Of a DNA stretch of 64,000 nt, positions 8,782 to 17,181 are shown piece by piece; position 1 is the first letter of the stretch; every line of letters starts with the position of its first letter. Source of the stretch: Dyadobacter sp. CY343. GTDB taxonomy: Bacteria; Bacteroidota; Bacteroidia; Cytophagales; Spirosomataceae. The DNA lies in NCBI RefSeq assembly GCF_021390335.1, contig NZ_JAJUXK010000004.1, forward strand, positions 372,001 through 436,000. Direction: 5' to 3'. Below the pieces are notes generated by a model. It was not told the origin of the DNA. It saw only the letters and a list, made by a program, of their open reading frames with translations, and did not search any database. Position numbers and translations under genes: made by a program.

Positions 8782-9324
8782 ATGATACCCCAAAAACGAT
8801 TAATATTAAGTAGCCCTTTGCTGGAAATCATGATCAGCCGGTTGTGCCAGCAATTAATTGAAAATCACCAGGATTTTTCCAATTCGGCGGTAATGGGCTT
8901 ACAGCCTAGGGGGATTTATTTTGCGGAGCGTATCATCGCCGAACTTCGCCAGCGGACCGGCCAGCATATTCCGTTGGGGTACCTGGACGCAACTTTTTAC
9001 CGGGATGATTTCAGGAGACGCGAATCCCCGCTGGTGCCTAATAAAACGAACGTGCCTTTCCTAATCGAAGGAAAAAAAGTAATTCTGATCGACGACGTGC
9101 TCGCCAGCGGGCGAATGGTGCGAGCAGCTCTTGACGCAATGACCGCATTTGGCCGCCCGAAAGCGGTGGAATTAATGGTACTGATCGATCGCCGCTACAA
9201 CAGAGAGCTTCCTATAGGCCCGGATTATGCAGGGATGAAGGTGAGTACCGTGGAAAGCCAGCGCGTGCAGGTTGAATGGAAGGAACAGGGATTTGAAGCT
9301 GATCACATCTGGCTTGTAGACTGA
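8782..9324 (+). CDS. pyrR: PyrR-type uracil phosphoribosyltransferase / pyrimidine regulator
   Basis: This 180-residue type I phosphoribosyltransferase has the PRPP loop VILIDDVLASGRMVRAAL (near residues 103-120), preceded by AVMGLQPRGIYFAERI, both typical of PyrR. PyrR forms UMP from uracil and PRPP, and in Firmicutes also binds pyr mRNA. No pyr biosynthetic genes or PyrR-binding leader are visible here, so the RNA-binding role is unproven in this organism. Its TGA stop (9322-9324) abuts the convergent neighbour's stop with no intervening base. Confidence 0.9.
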   Translation: MIPQKRLILSSPLLEIMISRLCQQLIENHQDFSNSAVMGLQPRGIYFAERIIAELRQRTGQHIPLGYLDATFYRDDFRRRESPLVPNKTNVPFLIEGKKVILIDDVLASGRMVRAALDAMTAFGRPKAVELMVLIDRRYNRELPIGPDYAGMKVSTVESQRVQVEWKEQGFEADHIWLVD

Positions 9325-10875
9325 TTATCTGGGCGCTGAGTCGCTTTTTAAACCTACTTTACCAATATCTTCTGTTTTGTAGGTCAGCTTATTGACATAA
9401 AATATTTCCCTACCCTGTCCGATCGACGAGCTGCCGATGCGCTGCATTCCGTAGGCGAGAAAATACTGGCCGTACCAGGGAGACAAGTATCCGTCCTCAT
9501 TATTGAGCACTTTGTCTTTTTCTGATTTTGCGTTGATCTTAAACTTTTCGGTTTCCACAACTACCTTATCCCGATTGATCACCTCCGTGTGAATTTCGCC
9601 TTCCTGCGGGTATGCCAGCACGAAATAATCGTCAACAGGAGTTACCTGCACCATTTCCTGTAAATCGAAACTAGTCAGATCCTTGATGGTAATGCAGTTA
9701 TCCCACATGAATTTACCGCTCCTGTCGAACCCGCACACGATTGCGTGCGTGTATCTGTAACCTTCGAGCGACCGCGAAATATAGGGTCTTGAAATTCCCC
9801 CCGATATCACGGGAATTGTGGACCGCTGGTTCGGATAATACACTTCTGCAACCAGCACGATCTCATTTTCTGTCTGGATCAGCTCGTGAACCAGCAGGCG
9901 GTACCTGAAACGATTTTCCTTTCCAAGACTTTTTCTCTTTCCAATCTTATCAAGCATTCGCTGTCGCCGCTTGGGCTTCATATAATTGAAAAAGTTTTGC
10001 AGATCTGAAAATTCAATAAACTGAGGTTCAGCAGGTTTATCGTTTTCAATATGGGTAACATACAGCCCCTGCGAGTACTGGGTACAACCCACAGAATAAT
10101 TGCCGATCAGGTAAGAATCGTCGGGATTAAGTGGGACGATCTGCCCTGAGATAAAACTGTAACGTGAATCGCTGAGCGTCGTGCGTTTCAGAAATTTGCC
10201 GTCGTAATTATATGTTTTGATCTCAAAAACACAGTTTTTCTTGCGATAAGCGTAAGTGATCACATTAATGTAGCCGTCGACCTCATTGATGTCCACATTA
10301 TTTAACTCGGTATTTTTCTCAAAAAGACCAGGAAGTACGCGGGTGGTATGGTCAAAAAAGGAATGGATAATTACAACCGGCCTGGACCTATAATAGCCCG
10401 AAACAAGCGCTTTGCTGCCAATTACCTTGAATTGCTGCACATCGACGCCTGAGAGCAGATTTCCCTTGAAAGTGTCGATAGATCCGTCATTAAAATTGAG
10501 CTGTAAAAAAAGAAACCGGTCGCTGTCCGGCTCGGCGAAGAGCCAATAGCCGGCGTCGGCACCTTTGTAGGCCATAACCGGGATGTACCTGAAATCGAGC
10601 TTGTAAGCAGCTCGCCAGCGTACTTTGAATGTGGTATCGTATTGAACAAATTGCCACTGCTCGTTCCTGATGCTGGAATATCCGTCGCCCCTGATCACAG
10701 ACAATATCCCCTGCTCTCCCAGACTAAATATTTCAAATTGTTCGGAAGCGGAAGAACTGGTGGGTATTTCCAGCCTGTCCGCCTGTTGCAGCTGCGCCAA
10801 GGCTCCTATTGCAGGCAGCAAAACAAGTAGCCATACAATAGTTACCCGAAAACAACTTAACAGAAACCTGGGCAT
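9325..10875 (-). CDS. secreted protein of unknown function (516 aa)
   Basis: I do not recognise this family. ATG 10875 opens a strong signal peptide (FLLSCFRVTIVWLLVLLPAI, cleaved near GALAQ); a TTG at 10908 would only add a charged extension. The mature protein is about 490 residues without membrane segments, rich in alternating hydrophobic and polar strands and in aromatic residues (for example YIPVMAYKGADAGYWLFAEP), which suggests a beta-propeller-like or other all-beta periplasmic or surface protein. No catalytic motif, PKD domain or type IX sorting signal is seen. It is monocistronic and diverges from argS. Confidence 0.7.
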   Translation of the reverse strand: MPRFLLSCFRVTIVWLLVLLPAIGALAQLQQADRLEIPTSSSASEQFEIFSLGEQGILSVIRGDGYSSIRNEQWQFVQYDTTFKVRWRAAYKLDFRYIPVMAYKGADAGYWLFAEPDSDRFLFLQLNFNDGSIDTFKGNLLSGVDVQQFKVIGSKALVSGYYRSRPVVIIHSFFDHTTRVLPGLFEKNTELNNVDINEVDGYINVITYAYRKKNCVFEIKTYNYDGKFLKRTTLSDSRYSFISGQIVPLNPDDSYLIGNYSVGCTQYSQGLYVTHIENDKPAEPQFIEFSDLQNFFNYMKPKRRQRMLDKIGKRKSLGKENRFRYRLLVHELIQTENEIVLVAEVYYPNQRSTIPVISGGISRPYISRSLEGYRYTHAIVCGFDRSGKFMWDNCITIKDLTSFDLQEMVQVTPVDDYFVLAYPQEGEIHTEVINRDKVVVETEKFKINAKSEKDKVLNNEDGYLSPWYGQYFLAYGMQRIGSSSIGQGREIFYVNKLTYKTEDIGKVGLKSDSAPR

Positions 10876-11036
10876 AACTTCTTCCTTCAGGGGTGTAACT
10901 CGCTTCAATATTTACCCTAATTTTGCATCAAAAAGATAACATAACTATTAATATTAGAAATATTTTCATTCAAATAAAAACATCAGAAAATGTATCCGCA
11001 TTTTTGGGAGATCAGTTCTGACTTACACCATTTTCC

Positions 11037-12815
11037 ATGACAATTGAGGAAATTTTAAAAGGCGATATTAAAAAAGCGATCCAAAAGCACTTCGAAATCG
11101 ACGCCGAAGAGATCATTTTACAACCCACAAAAAAGGAATTTGAAGGTTTTTACACATTTGTAACTTTTACATTAACCAAAACCACCCGCAAAGCACCGGC
11201 GGAAATTGGTCAGATTATTGGGACTGAGCTGGTTGAAAATTCTTCGGTAGTTGATAGTTTCAATGTAGTTCAGGGTTTTTTAAATATCAGCCTGAAAGAC
11301 CAGACGTGGCTGGACTTGTTCAGCCAAATGAGCAGCCACCCCGACTACGGCACAGCGCCCTCGAACGGACAGTCGGTAATGGTGGAATTTTCTTCGCCAA
11401 ATACCAATAAACCCCTGCACCTGGGGCATTTAAGAAACAATTTCCTTGGCGATTCTTTGTCTAAGATACTGAAAGCCAGTGGCTATGATATTGTTAAAAC
11501 GTGTCTGGTCAATGACCGGGGTATTCATATCTGCAAATCCATGCTAGCATATCGCGAGCTGGGAAATGGCGAAACGCCTCAAAGCAGCGGCATTAAGGGT
11601 GACCACCTGGCGGGCAAGTATTACGTGAAGTTCGATCAGGAATACAAAAAGCAGATCAAGGAACTTGTAGAGCAGGGAATGAAGGAGGAAGAAGCCGCAA
11701 AAAAGGCTCCCTGGATTCTGGAAGCTCAAAAACTCCTCCTACTCTGGGAACAGGGCGACGCCGACACGATCGCACTTTGGCAGAAAATGAATAGATGGGT
11801 GTACCAGGGTTTTGGGGAAACTTATAAAAAGATCAACGTTTCTTTTGATAAAACTTATTACGAATCAGATACTTACCTGCTGGGAAAAGATATTATTGAA
11901 GAAGGTCTGCAAAAAGGCGTTTTCTACCGGAAAGAAGATAATTCGGTGTGGATCAGTCTGGTAGAGGAAGGTCTGGATGAAAAACTGGTACTGCGCGGCG
12001 ACGGTACTTCTGTATATATTACCCAAGATTTAGGCACAACTGAATTAAAAAATAAGGATTTTCACAACGACCGCTATTTGTGGGTAGTAGGAAATGAGCA
12101 GGATTACCATTTCAAAGTACTTTTTGCAATACTTAAAAGGCTCGGCCGCACTTACTCGGAAGGCTGCTACCACATCAGCTACGGAATGGTCGATCTGCCT
12201 TCCGGCAAAATGAAATCACGCGAGGGCACCGTTGTCGACGCCGATGATCTGATCGCAGAAATGATCCAGACTGCCGCAGACCGCACGCAGGAACTGGGTA
12301 AGATCGACGACTTTGACAGCGCCGAAGCGAAGCAGCTTTACAATCAGCTGGCAATGGGCGCGTTGAAATACTTCCTTTTAAAGGTAGACCCCAAGAAGAG
12401 AATGCTTTTTAACCCGCTCGAATCAATTGATTTCCAGGGGCATACAGGGCCATTTATCCAATACACTTACGCACGTATCCGCTCGATTATCCGAAAAGCG
12501 GAACAGGCTGAGATCGCTGCCGTAATTCCGGGAGACGCTTACAAGTTGCATCCCGCTGAGCGTGAGTTGATATTTTCGCTTTCCTTGTATCCTTCAAAGG
12601 TAAGTGCCGCCGCCAGCGAGTTTGCTCCTTCGCTCATTTCCCAGTATGCATTTGAGCTTGCGAAGGTCTATAACCAGTTTTACGCTGAGGTTTCGATATT
12701 CTCTGATCCCAACCCGGAGGCGACGCGTTTCAGGGTTGCATTATCTAAGGTCGTATCTGAAACAATTCGTAAAGCTTTGGGGTTAATGGGCATAGAGGTT
12801 CCCGAAAGAATGTAG
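11037..12815 (+). CDS. argS: arginine-tRNA ligase
   Basis: This 592-residue class I aminoacyl-tRNA synthetase charges tRNA-Arg. The N-terminal tRNA-recognition domain (about residues 1-110) is followed by SSPNTNKPLHLGHLRNN, containing the HIGH-equivalent HLGH. The KMSK-equivalent region reads SGKMKSREG. The ArgRS-specific DALR C-terminal helical domain ends the protein (VSETIRKALGLMGIEVPERM). Length is normal for bacteria. It is followed after 54 bp by the glutathione peroxidase gene, which has its own -7 element. Confidence 0.97.
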   Translation: MTIEEILKGDIKKAIQKHFEIDAEEIILQPTKKEFEGFYTFVTFTLTKTTRKAPAEIGQIIGTELVENSSVVDSFNVVQGFLNISLKDQTWLDLFSQMSSHPDYGTAPSNGQSVMVEFSSPNTNKPLHLGHLRNNFLGDSLSKILKASGYDIVKTCLVNDRGIHICKSMLAYRELGNGETPQSSGIKGDHLAGKYYVKFDQEYKKQIKELVEQGMKEEEAAKKAPWILEAQKLLLLWEQGDADTIALWQKMNRWVYQGFGETYKKINVSFDKTYYESDTYLLGKDIIEEGLQKGVFYRKEDNSVWISLVEEGLDEKLVLRGDGTSVYITQDLGTTELKNKDFHNDRYLWVVGNEQDYHFKVLFAILKRLGRTYSEGCYHISYGMVDLPSGKMKSREGTVVDADDLIAEMIQTAADRTQELGKIDDFDSAEAKQLYNQLAMGALKYFLLKVDPKKRMLFNPLESIDFQGHTGPFIQYTYARIRSIIRKAEQAEIAAVIPGDAYKLHPAERELIFSLSLYPSKVSAAASEFAPSLISQYAFELAKVYNQFYAEVSIFSDPNPEATRFRVALSKVVSETIRKALGLMGIEVPERM

Positions 12816-12838
12816 GACTAATCCATTGTGTTTATTGC

Positions 12839-12846
12839 TAGATTTG
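12839..12846 (+). promoter_or_regulatory. candidate -7 element for the peroxidase gene
   Basis: TAGATTTG fits TAnnTTTG exactly and lies 24 bp before the peroxidase ATG, just after the argS stop. No well-spaced TTG -33 box is seen. Confidence 0.4.
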
Positions 12847-12869
12847 TATAAACCATAACCATAACTAAA

Positions 12870-13454
12870 ATGAGCGTGTTAAAGTCGATCCTGATTATGA
12901 TTACATCCCTGATAACCGGCTTGTTTGCCGACAAAAGTGAGACTGCTGCGAGACCTGAAAACGCGCCGGTTGCCAAACAATCGCTTTATGATTTTAAAGT
13001 AAAATCGCTTGTAGGCGGCAAAACGGTTGATTTAAGTAAGTATAAAGGAAAAAAAGTAGTGATCCTGAACGTGGCTTCCAAATGCGGTTATACCAAACAA
13101 TATGCGGATTGGGAAAAATTCAATAAGGATCACGGGGACAAAGTGGTGGTTTTAGGTTTCCCTGCTAATAATTTCGGTGGACAAGAGCCCGGTACGAGCG
13201 AAGAAATCGCGACATTCTGCTCGGCCACTTACGGTGTAACTTTCCCGATGTTCGAAAAAGTTTCAGTAGTAGGCGACGACCAGGCTCCTATTTACAAATG
13301 GTTAAGCACCAAAGATTTAAACGGCTGGAACGACAAAGTTCCTACCTGGAATTTCTGTAAATATGTGATCAACGAGAAAGGCGAACTGACCAATTTCTTT
13401 GCTTCAAAAGTGCTACCAACCGACCCTGAGTTTTTAAAATCAGTTGGAATTTAA
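12870..13454 (+). CDS. glutathione-peroxidase-family thiol peroxidase (Cys type)
   Basis: This 194-residue thioredoxin-fold peroxidase reduces hydroperoxides. The catalytic residues are visible: Cys in VASKCGYTKQY (Cys in place of selenocysteine), Gln in FPANNFGGQEPG, and Trp-Asn in VPTWNFCKYV. A second Cys lies in EEIATFCSATYG at the position of the resolving Cys in thioredoxin-dependent members, so thioredoxin rather than glutathione is the likely reductant. The first 20 residues are hydrophobic (SILIMITSLITGLFA), suggesting export or membrane anchoring. No lipobox is seen. Confidence 0.93.
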   Translation: MSVLKSILIMITSLITGLFADKSETAARPENAPVAKQSLYDFKVKSLVGGKTVDLSKYKGKKVVILNVASKCGYTKQYADWEKFNKDHGDKVVVLGFPANNFGGQEPGTSEEIATFCSATYGVTFPMFEKVSVVGDDQAPIYKWLSTKDLNGWNDKVPTWNFCKYVINEKGELTNFFASKVLPTDPEFLKSVGI

Positions 13455-13532
13455 TAGTACATATTGCCGGGCTGCCAGTTACTACACTGGCAGCCTACAT
13501 TGCCCTTCCAAATCAATCAAACACACATTACA

Positions 13533-13910
13533 ATGAAGGACATTATCGAAGCGAAACGCTACCTGTCGAATGCAAAAACGATTCTCAGTGAAAAAGCGCA
13601 AAAGGAAGACGGATACTATCAGGACAGAAAATATGTAAAAATGGCCGGACATACTGCATATGCTGGTGTTCTGGTTGCGTTAGACAGTATTTTGGGTGAT
13701 AAGAAGAAGAAAACCAGAAAGAGCCTGGAATGGTATCAGAAGGAATTATCTGTTCTCGATAAAAAGGTTCTCTCAGACTTTATGGCGGTTTACGATATTC
13801 TACACCTTTCCATGAGCTACGATGGAATATTAAGAGCCTCAGTTTCGACGGAAGGTCTGTACCTTGCAGAAAAAATTATTAATTGGGCTGAGCAGAAAAC
13901 ACAAGCCTGA
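13533..13910 (+). CDS. DUF5618-family protein
   Basis: This 125-residue soluble helical protein has the pattern EAKRYLSNAKTILSEKA, EDGYYQDRKYVKMAGHTAYAG and YDILHLSMSYDG, typical of the DUF5618 family found in Bacteroidota. It looks like a helical bundle related to HEPN/nucleotidyltransferase-substrate-like domains, but no HEPN catalytic RxxxxH motif is evident. ATG 13533 begins the conserved region; upstream in-frame codons are not conserved in character. It sits 78 bp after the peroxidase and 23 bp before menA, probably co-transcribed. Its function is unknown. Confidence 0.78.
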   Translation: MKDIIEAKRYLSNAKTILSEKAQKEDGYYQDRKYVKMAGHTAYAGVLVALDSILGDKKKKTRKSLEWYQKELSVLDKKVLSDFMAVYDILHLSMSYDGILRASVSTEGLYLAEKIINWAEQKTQA

Positions 13911-13933
13911 ATCTCCCTACATTTTAAAATTAA

Positions 13934-14827
13934 ATGAATCCCTGGCTTGAGGCCGCCCGGCCGAGAACATTACCACTTTCGCTTTCGTGCATAATCATGG
14001 GCTGCTTTCTGGCTGCCTCGACGGGCGATTTTCACTGGTCGGTTGCAGCTTTGAGTGTACTTACCACCATTATTTTACAGGTGCTTTCCAATTTTGCCAA
14101 TGATTATGGCGATGCTGTCAACGGAAAAGATACTGAATTGAGAGAAGGGCCGCGCCGGGCTGTGCATTCAGGCCATATTACTGCCTCGCTGATGCTGCGT
14201 GCGATTGTCTGGTTCTCAGCACTCGCATTAATTTCCGGCATTTCGCTGCTCATTATCGCACTAAACGACGCACCTAAGAATGCATTCTGGGTGTTTTTGG
14301 GAATAGGCGTCGCCTGTATTATCGCCGCGATTACATACACCGCGGGAAAACGTCCCTACGGGTACGTTGGATTGGGCGATTTGTCTGTGCTGATCTTCTT
14401 CGGCTGGGTGGGCGTATTAGGCAGCAGTTACCTTCACACACACCTTTGGGACTGGTCATTATTGCTTCCTGCATCCAGTTGCGGTCTTTTTGCAGTTGGA
14501 GTTTTGAATATCAATAACATCCGCGATATTGAATCCGATCGCGCTACCGGCAAAAATTCAATTCCAGTTCGCCTCGGACGCGAAAAAGCGATCGCTTATC
14601 ACTGGCTTATTTTAATCACAGGCATGCTTTGCGTTTCACTTTACACTTTCCTGCATTTTTCCGGAATCCAAAATCTGCTGTTCCTGCTCAGCTTCCCATT
14701 ATTTATCAAAAACGGCCTGGCTGTTTCGAAACTGACGAAGGCTCAGGAACTCGATCCCTATCTGAAACAAATGGCGCTGTCGACGCTGTTTTTCGTTATT
14801 CTTTTCGGGATTGGAGTTATTCTGTAA
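13934..14827 (+). CDS. menA: 1,4-dihydroxy-2-naphthoate polyprenyltransferase
   Basis: This 297-residue UbiA-superfamily inner-membrane prenyltransferase attaches a polyprenyl chain to DHNA in menaquinone synthesis. It starts WLEAARPRTLPLSLSCIIMG and carries the first Asp motif in NFANDYGDAVNGKDTE with GPRRAVHSG after it, as in MenA. The second Asp motif is NNIRDIESDRATGKNSIPVRLG. About eight to nine transmembrane helices follow the usual UbiA pattern. Menaquinone is the standard respiratory quinone in this phylum. The stop is three bases from the convergent SGNH hydrolase stop. Confidence 0.94.
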   Translation: MNPWLEAARPRTLPLSLSCIIMGCFLAASTGDFHWSVAALSVLTTIILQVLSNFANDYGDAVNGKDTELREGPRRAVHSGHITASLMLRAIVWFSALALISGISLLIIALNDAPKNAFWVFLGIGVACIIAAITYTAGKRPYGYVGLGDLSVLIFFGWVGVLGSSYLHTHLWDWSLLLPASSCGLFAVGVLNINNIRDIESDRATGKNSIPVRLGREKAIAYHWLILITGMLCVSLYTFLHFSGIQNLLFLLSFPLFIKNGLAVSKLTKAQELDPYLKQMALSTLFFVILFGIGVIL

Positions 14828-14830
14828 CTG

Positions 14831-16609
14831 TTATTTTACGGCAGACTTGATCGCATTCCCCAGCAACTCATATCCTTTTGCATTCGGATGCAATCCATCG
14901 CCAAACAGCGCCTCGTCGATCTTACCTTCTTTATCCAAGAATACTTTTCCCGGATCGATAAATCCGATGTTTTCTTGACCCGCTAATTGTGCCAGCTGCT
15001 CATTCAAAAGCACCACGCGTTGCTCCTGGGCGCGCCTTGGGTAAATACCTGAAAAGGTAATCTTCGCTTTGGGTTGACGGTACTTCAATGCACTGATCAG
15101 CAACTTCCAGCCTTCCACAATCTCAGCATCGGTATTCAAATGCAGGTTATTGGTGCCAATGTTAACTACAATCTGCTTTGCATTAAAACCATCCAGCTCT
15201 CCGTGGTAAATCCGCCAAAGCACATTTTCAATTCGATCCCAGCCGTAACCCATATTAACCGAACTCTTCCCAAATGTTTTGTTCCAGGATTCCTCTCCCA
15301 CCGCCCGCGGCCCTTTCGGTAGCCCGCCCCAGAAATGCGTAATGGAATTTCCTATTACAACTACTTCCGGCGAAGACTTCTTATTATGCTCTAAAACAGC
15401 CAGATGCCGCGCTTCCCAATCGTAGTTATTAAGTTCCCGCAGCTGGATAATGGGCTTTGTTGTCGAAGCTTCACCAGTATATTCATGCAGCACATTGCGC
15501 AAATGCTTTTCATAACCTTCCGCATAACGCATCATACCAAGATCCGTCTGGTGCGTACCGTCGACCGTCGTTTCAATATCCTGATTAAAATCCTTTTTAG
15601 AGATCAAATACAAATTCTCAATTCCTTCTGATTTGAGCTGCGCAAATGCATTTTTTAGTATCTCATTTACTTCCTGGTAAAAGTTTTTACTCTGCGGATT
15701 AAGCTCTTCGTCCGTATAACCTGCGTGTTCGGCGAGCACAATAGGTGTCGCAGGATGTTTTTCACGAATCGACTTTACGGAAGTCAAAATCCGGCTTCTC
15801 ACCTCTTCCGCAGTTACCGCCAATTCGGATCCCGGGCGGATCGTCAGGTTGGGCAGACAATCCAGGATAAAAACCTTTGCGTCAATTTCATTGACCAGCT
15901 CCACTACCTCTTTTTCCAGTCTTCCATTTCCCGAAAAAGCCAGGTTAATAAGCGGCCGGTCCATTTTCCGGCTTAATATGGAAGTCCAGGCCATACCCGG
16001 CCGCGAAGCGCAGGCTCCTTGCGCAATGGAAGTACCATAAACGACAATAGGCTGATCTGGCCGCACTGGCAGTGCTGTAAACTCGGTCCCTTCCGGCGTG
16101 CCGATTTCCAGCCACTTCACATTGTTATATAATGGTAAAAACAGCCGGTACTCCCGCCCTTTTTTGTGATAATTATCGTTGCCCGCAAGCCCGCGAAAAT
16201 TGTAAGTTATCGTATCTCCGAATGCATATTTGCCCGCTGCCCAGCGCGCCTCCCCGTCACTGCTAATCGCATACAAGTCGACTCCACTCACGCCGGTTGC
16301 TGGCATGTGGGGCAATGCATGGCCGCCGCCCACAGTATAGCGCACTTTGATCTCGGGTGAATTGGAACGGAAGCGGATCATCAACCCCGACGATTGGTTT
16401 GACAAACCCCAAACCGCCTCTCTCACAGTCTTTTCGGCCTTTGCCGGTAACCGGTCATACGGATTTTTCAAATCCTTACCCTGCCAGGCCCGACCTTCTA
16501 TCACAGGAAATGCAGCACTTTGAGGGTTCCACCAATTGATCCTTACATTTTGAGCGAATGCGCTGGAACAGCAAAACAGCAGGGCGAAAGAGAGAACTTT
16601 GATCTTCAT
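14831..16609 (-). CDS. secreted tandem SGNH/GDSL hydrolase
   Basis: This 592-residue protein has a signal peptide (IKVLSFALLFCCSSAFAQ), then a beta-rich N-terminal region (about 25-185), and two SGNH hydrolase domains. The first has block I VVYGTSIAQGACAS and block V DGTHQTDLGMMRYA. The second has block I VVVIGNSITHFWGG, block III NIGTNNLHL and block V GDGLHPNAKGYELLG. Both keep the Ser and the Asp-x-x-His dyad, so both may be active esterases, probably removing acetyl or other acyl groups from polysaccharides in the periplasm or outside. No polysaccharide locus is adjacent, so the substrate is open. Confidence 0.88.
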   Translation of the reverse strand: MKIKVLSFALLFCCSSAFAQNVRINWWNPQSAAFPVIEGRAWQGKDLKNPYDRLPAKAEKTVREAVWGLSNQSSGLMIRFRSNSPEIKVRYTVGGGHALPHMPATGVSGVDLYAISSDGEARWAAGKYAFGDTITYNFRGLAGNDNYHKKGREYRLFLPLYNNVKWLEIGTPEGTEFTALPVRPDQPIVVYGTSIAQGACASRPGMAWTSILSRKMDRPLINLAFSGNGRLEKEVVELVNEIDAKVFILDCLPNLTIRPGSELAVTAEEVRSRILTSVKSIREKHPATPIVLAEHAGYTDEELNPQSKNFYQEVNEILKNAFAQLKSEGIENLYLISKKDFNQDIETTVDGTHQTDLGMMRYAEGYEKHLRNVLHEYTGEASTTKPIIQLRELNNYDWEARHLAVLEHNKKSSPEVVVIGNSITHFWGGLPKGPRAVGEESWNKTFGKSSVNMGYGWDRIENVLWRIYHGELDGFNAKQIVVNIGTNNLHLNTDAEIVEGWKLLISALKYRQPKAKITFSGIYPRRAQEQRVVLLNEQLAQLAGQENIGFIDPGKVFLDKEGKIDEALFGDGLHPNAKGYELLGNAIKSAVK

Positions 16610-16679
16610 AAAAACAAAAATGGATACCTTGTATTGCTACAAAGTATCCACCTGAATATTTCTTTCGTATTTCTGAAAA

Positions 16680-17129
16680 CTATTTTACCAGAACACCGTC
16701 TGCAATAAAGGTCAATTCCTGCTTTGGTTCTGTGATTTTCGCGATTTCTTCCTTGCTCTGACCCGCATCTTTGGCATAATGCTGCAAATGCTCGACCGGA
16801 ACCATTTTCTTTTGCGCCTCCCCTTCAAACACTACCGTTTTGCCGGCTATATCTTTTGGAACAAAGAATGCGTAGTCCTTGAACATCACCCGCATTGTTT
16901 CACCATTATCCATTTTCACTTTCATCCAGCAACCTTTCACCTGGCAAACAGATTCTACCGTGCCGCTCACTTTGGCCTCCATTTCGGTCTTATCACCCAT
17001 TTTGGCAGGAAGCGCGGAAGCTTCGATCGCTTTTTTGTCATTGACTTCTTTTCCGAAGGTACTTGCATTTTGCGCATTTGCGGCAAAACCGGCCACCGCA
17101 AGAGATAGTAGTATGAATAGTTTTTTCAT
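16680..17129 (-). CDS. DUF4920 domain protein, exported
   Basis: This 149-residue protein starts with a clear signal peptide (MKKLFILLSLAVAGFAANAQ). The mature part is an OB-like small beta domain with VSGTVESVCQVKGCWMKVK and MRVMFKDYAFFVPKDIAGKTVVFEGEA, the DUF4920 signature. The Cys pair in CQVKGC could bind metal or haem or form a disulfide; that is inference. ATG 17129 gives the signal peptide directly; an upstream start at 17153 does not. Function is unknown. Confidence 0.85.
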   Translation of the reverse strand: MKKLFILLSLAVAGFAANAQNASTFGKEVNDKKAIEASALPAKMGDKTEMEAKVSGTVESVCQVKGCWMKVKMDNGETMRVMFKDYAFFVPKDIAGKTVVFEGEAQKKMVPVEHLQHYAKDAGQSKEEIAKITEPKQELTFIADGVLVK

Positions 17130-17181
17130 TGAATTAAGTGATTTGTGTTTCAATTAATAACCTGATTGCAAGATAAGTGGT

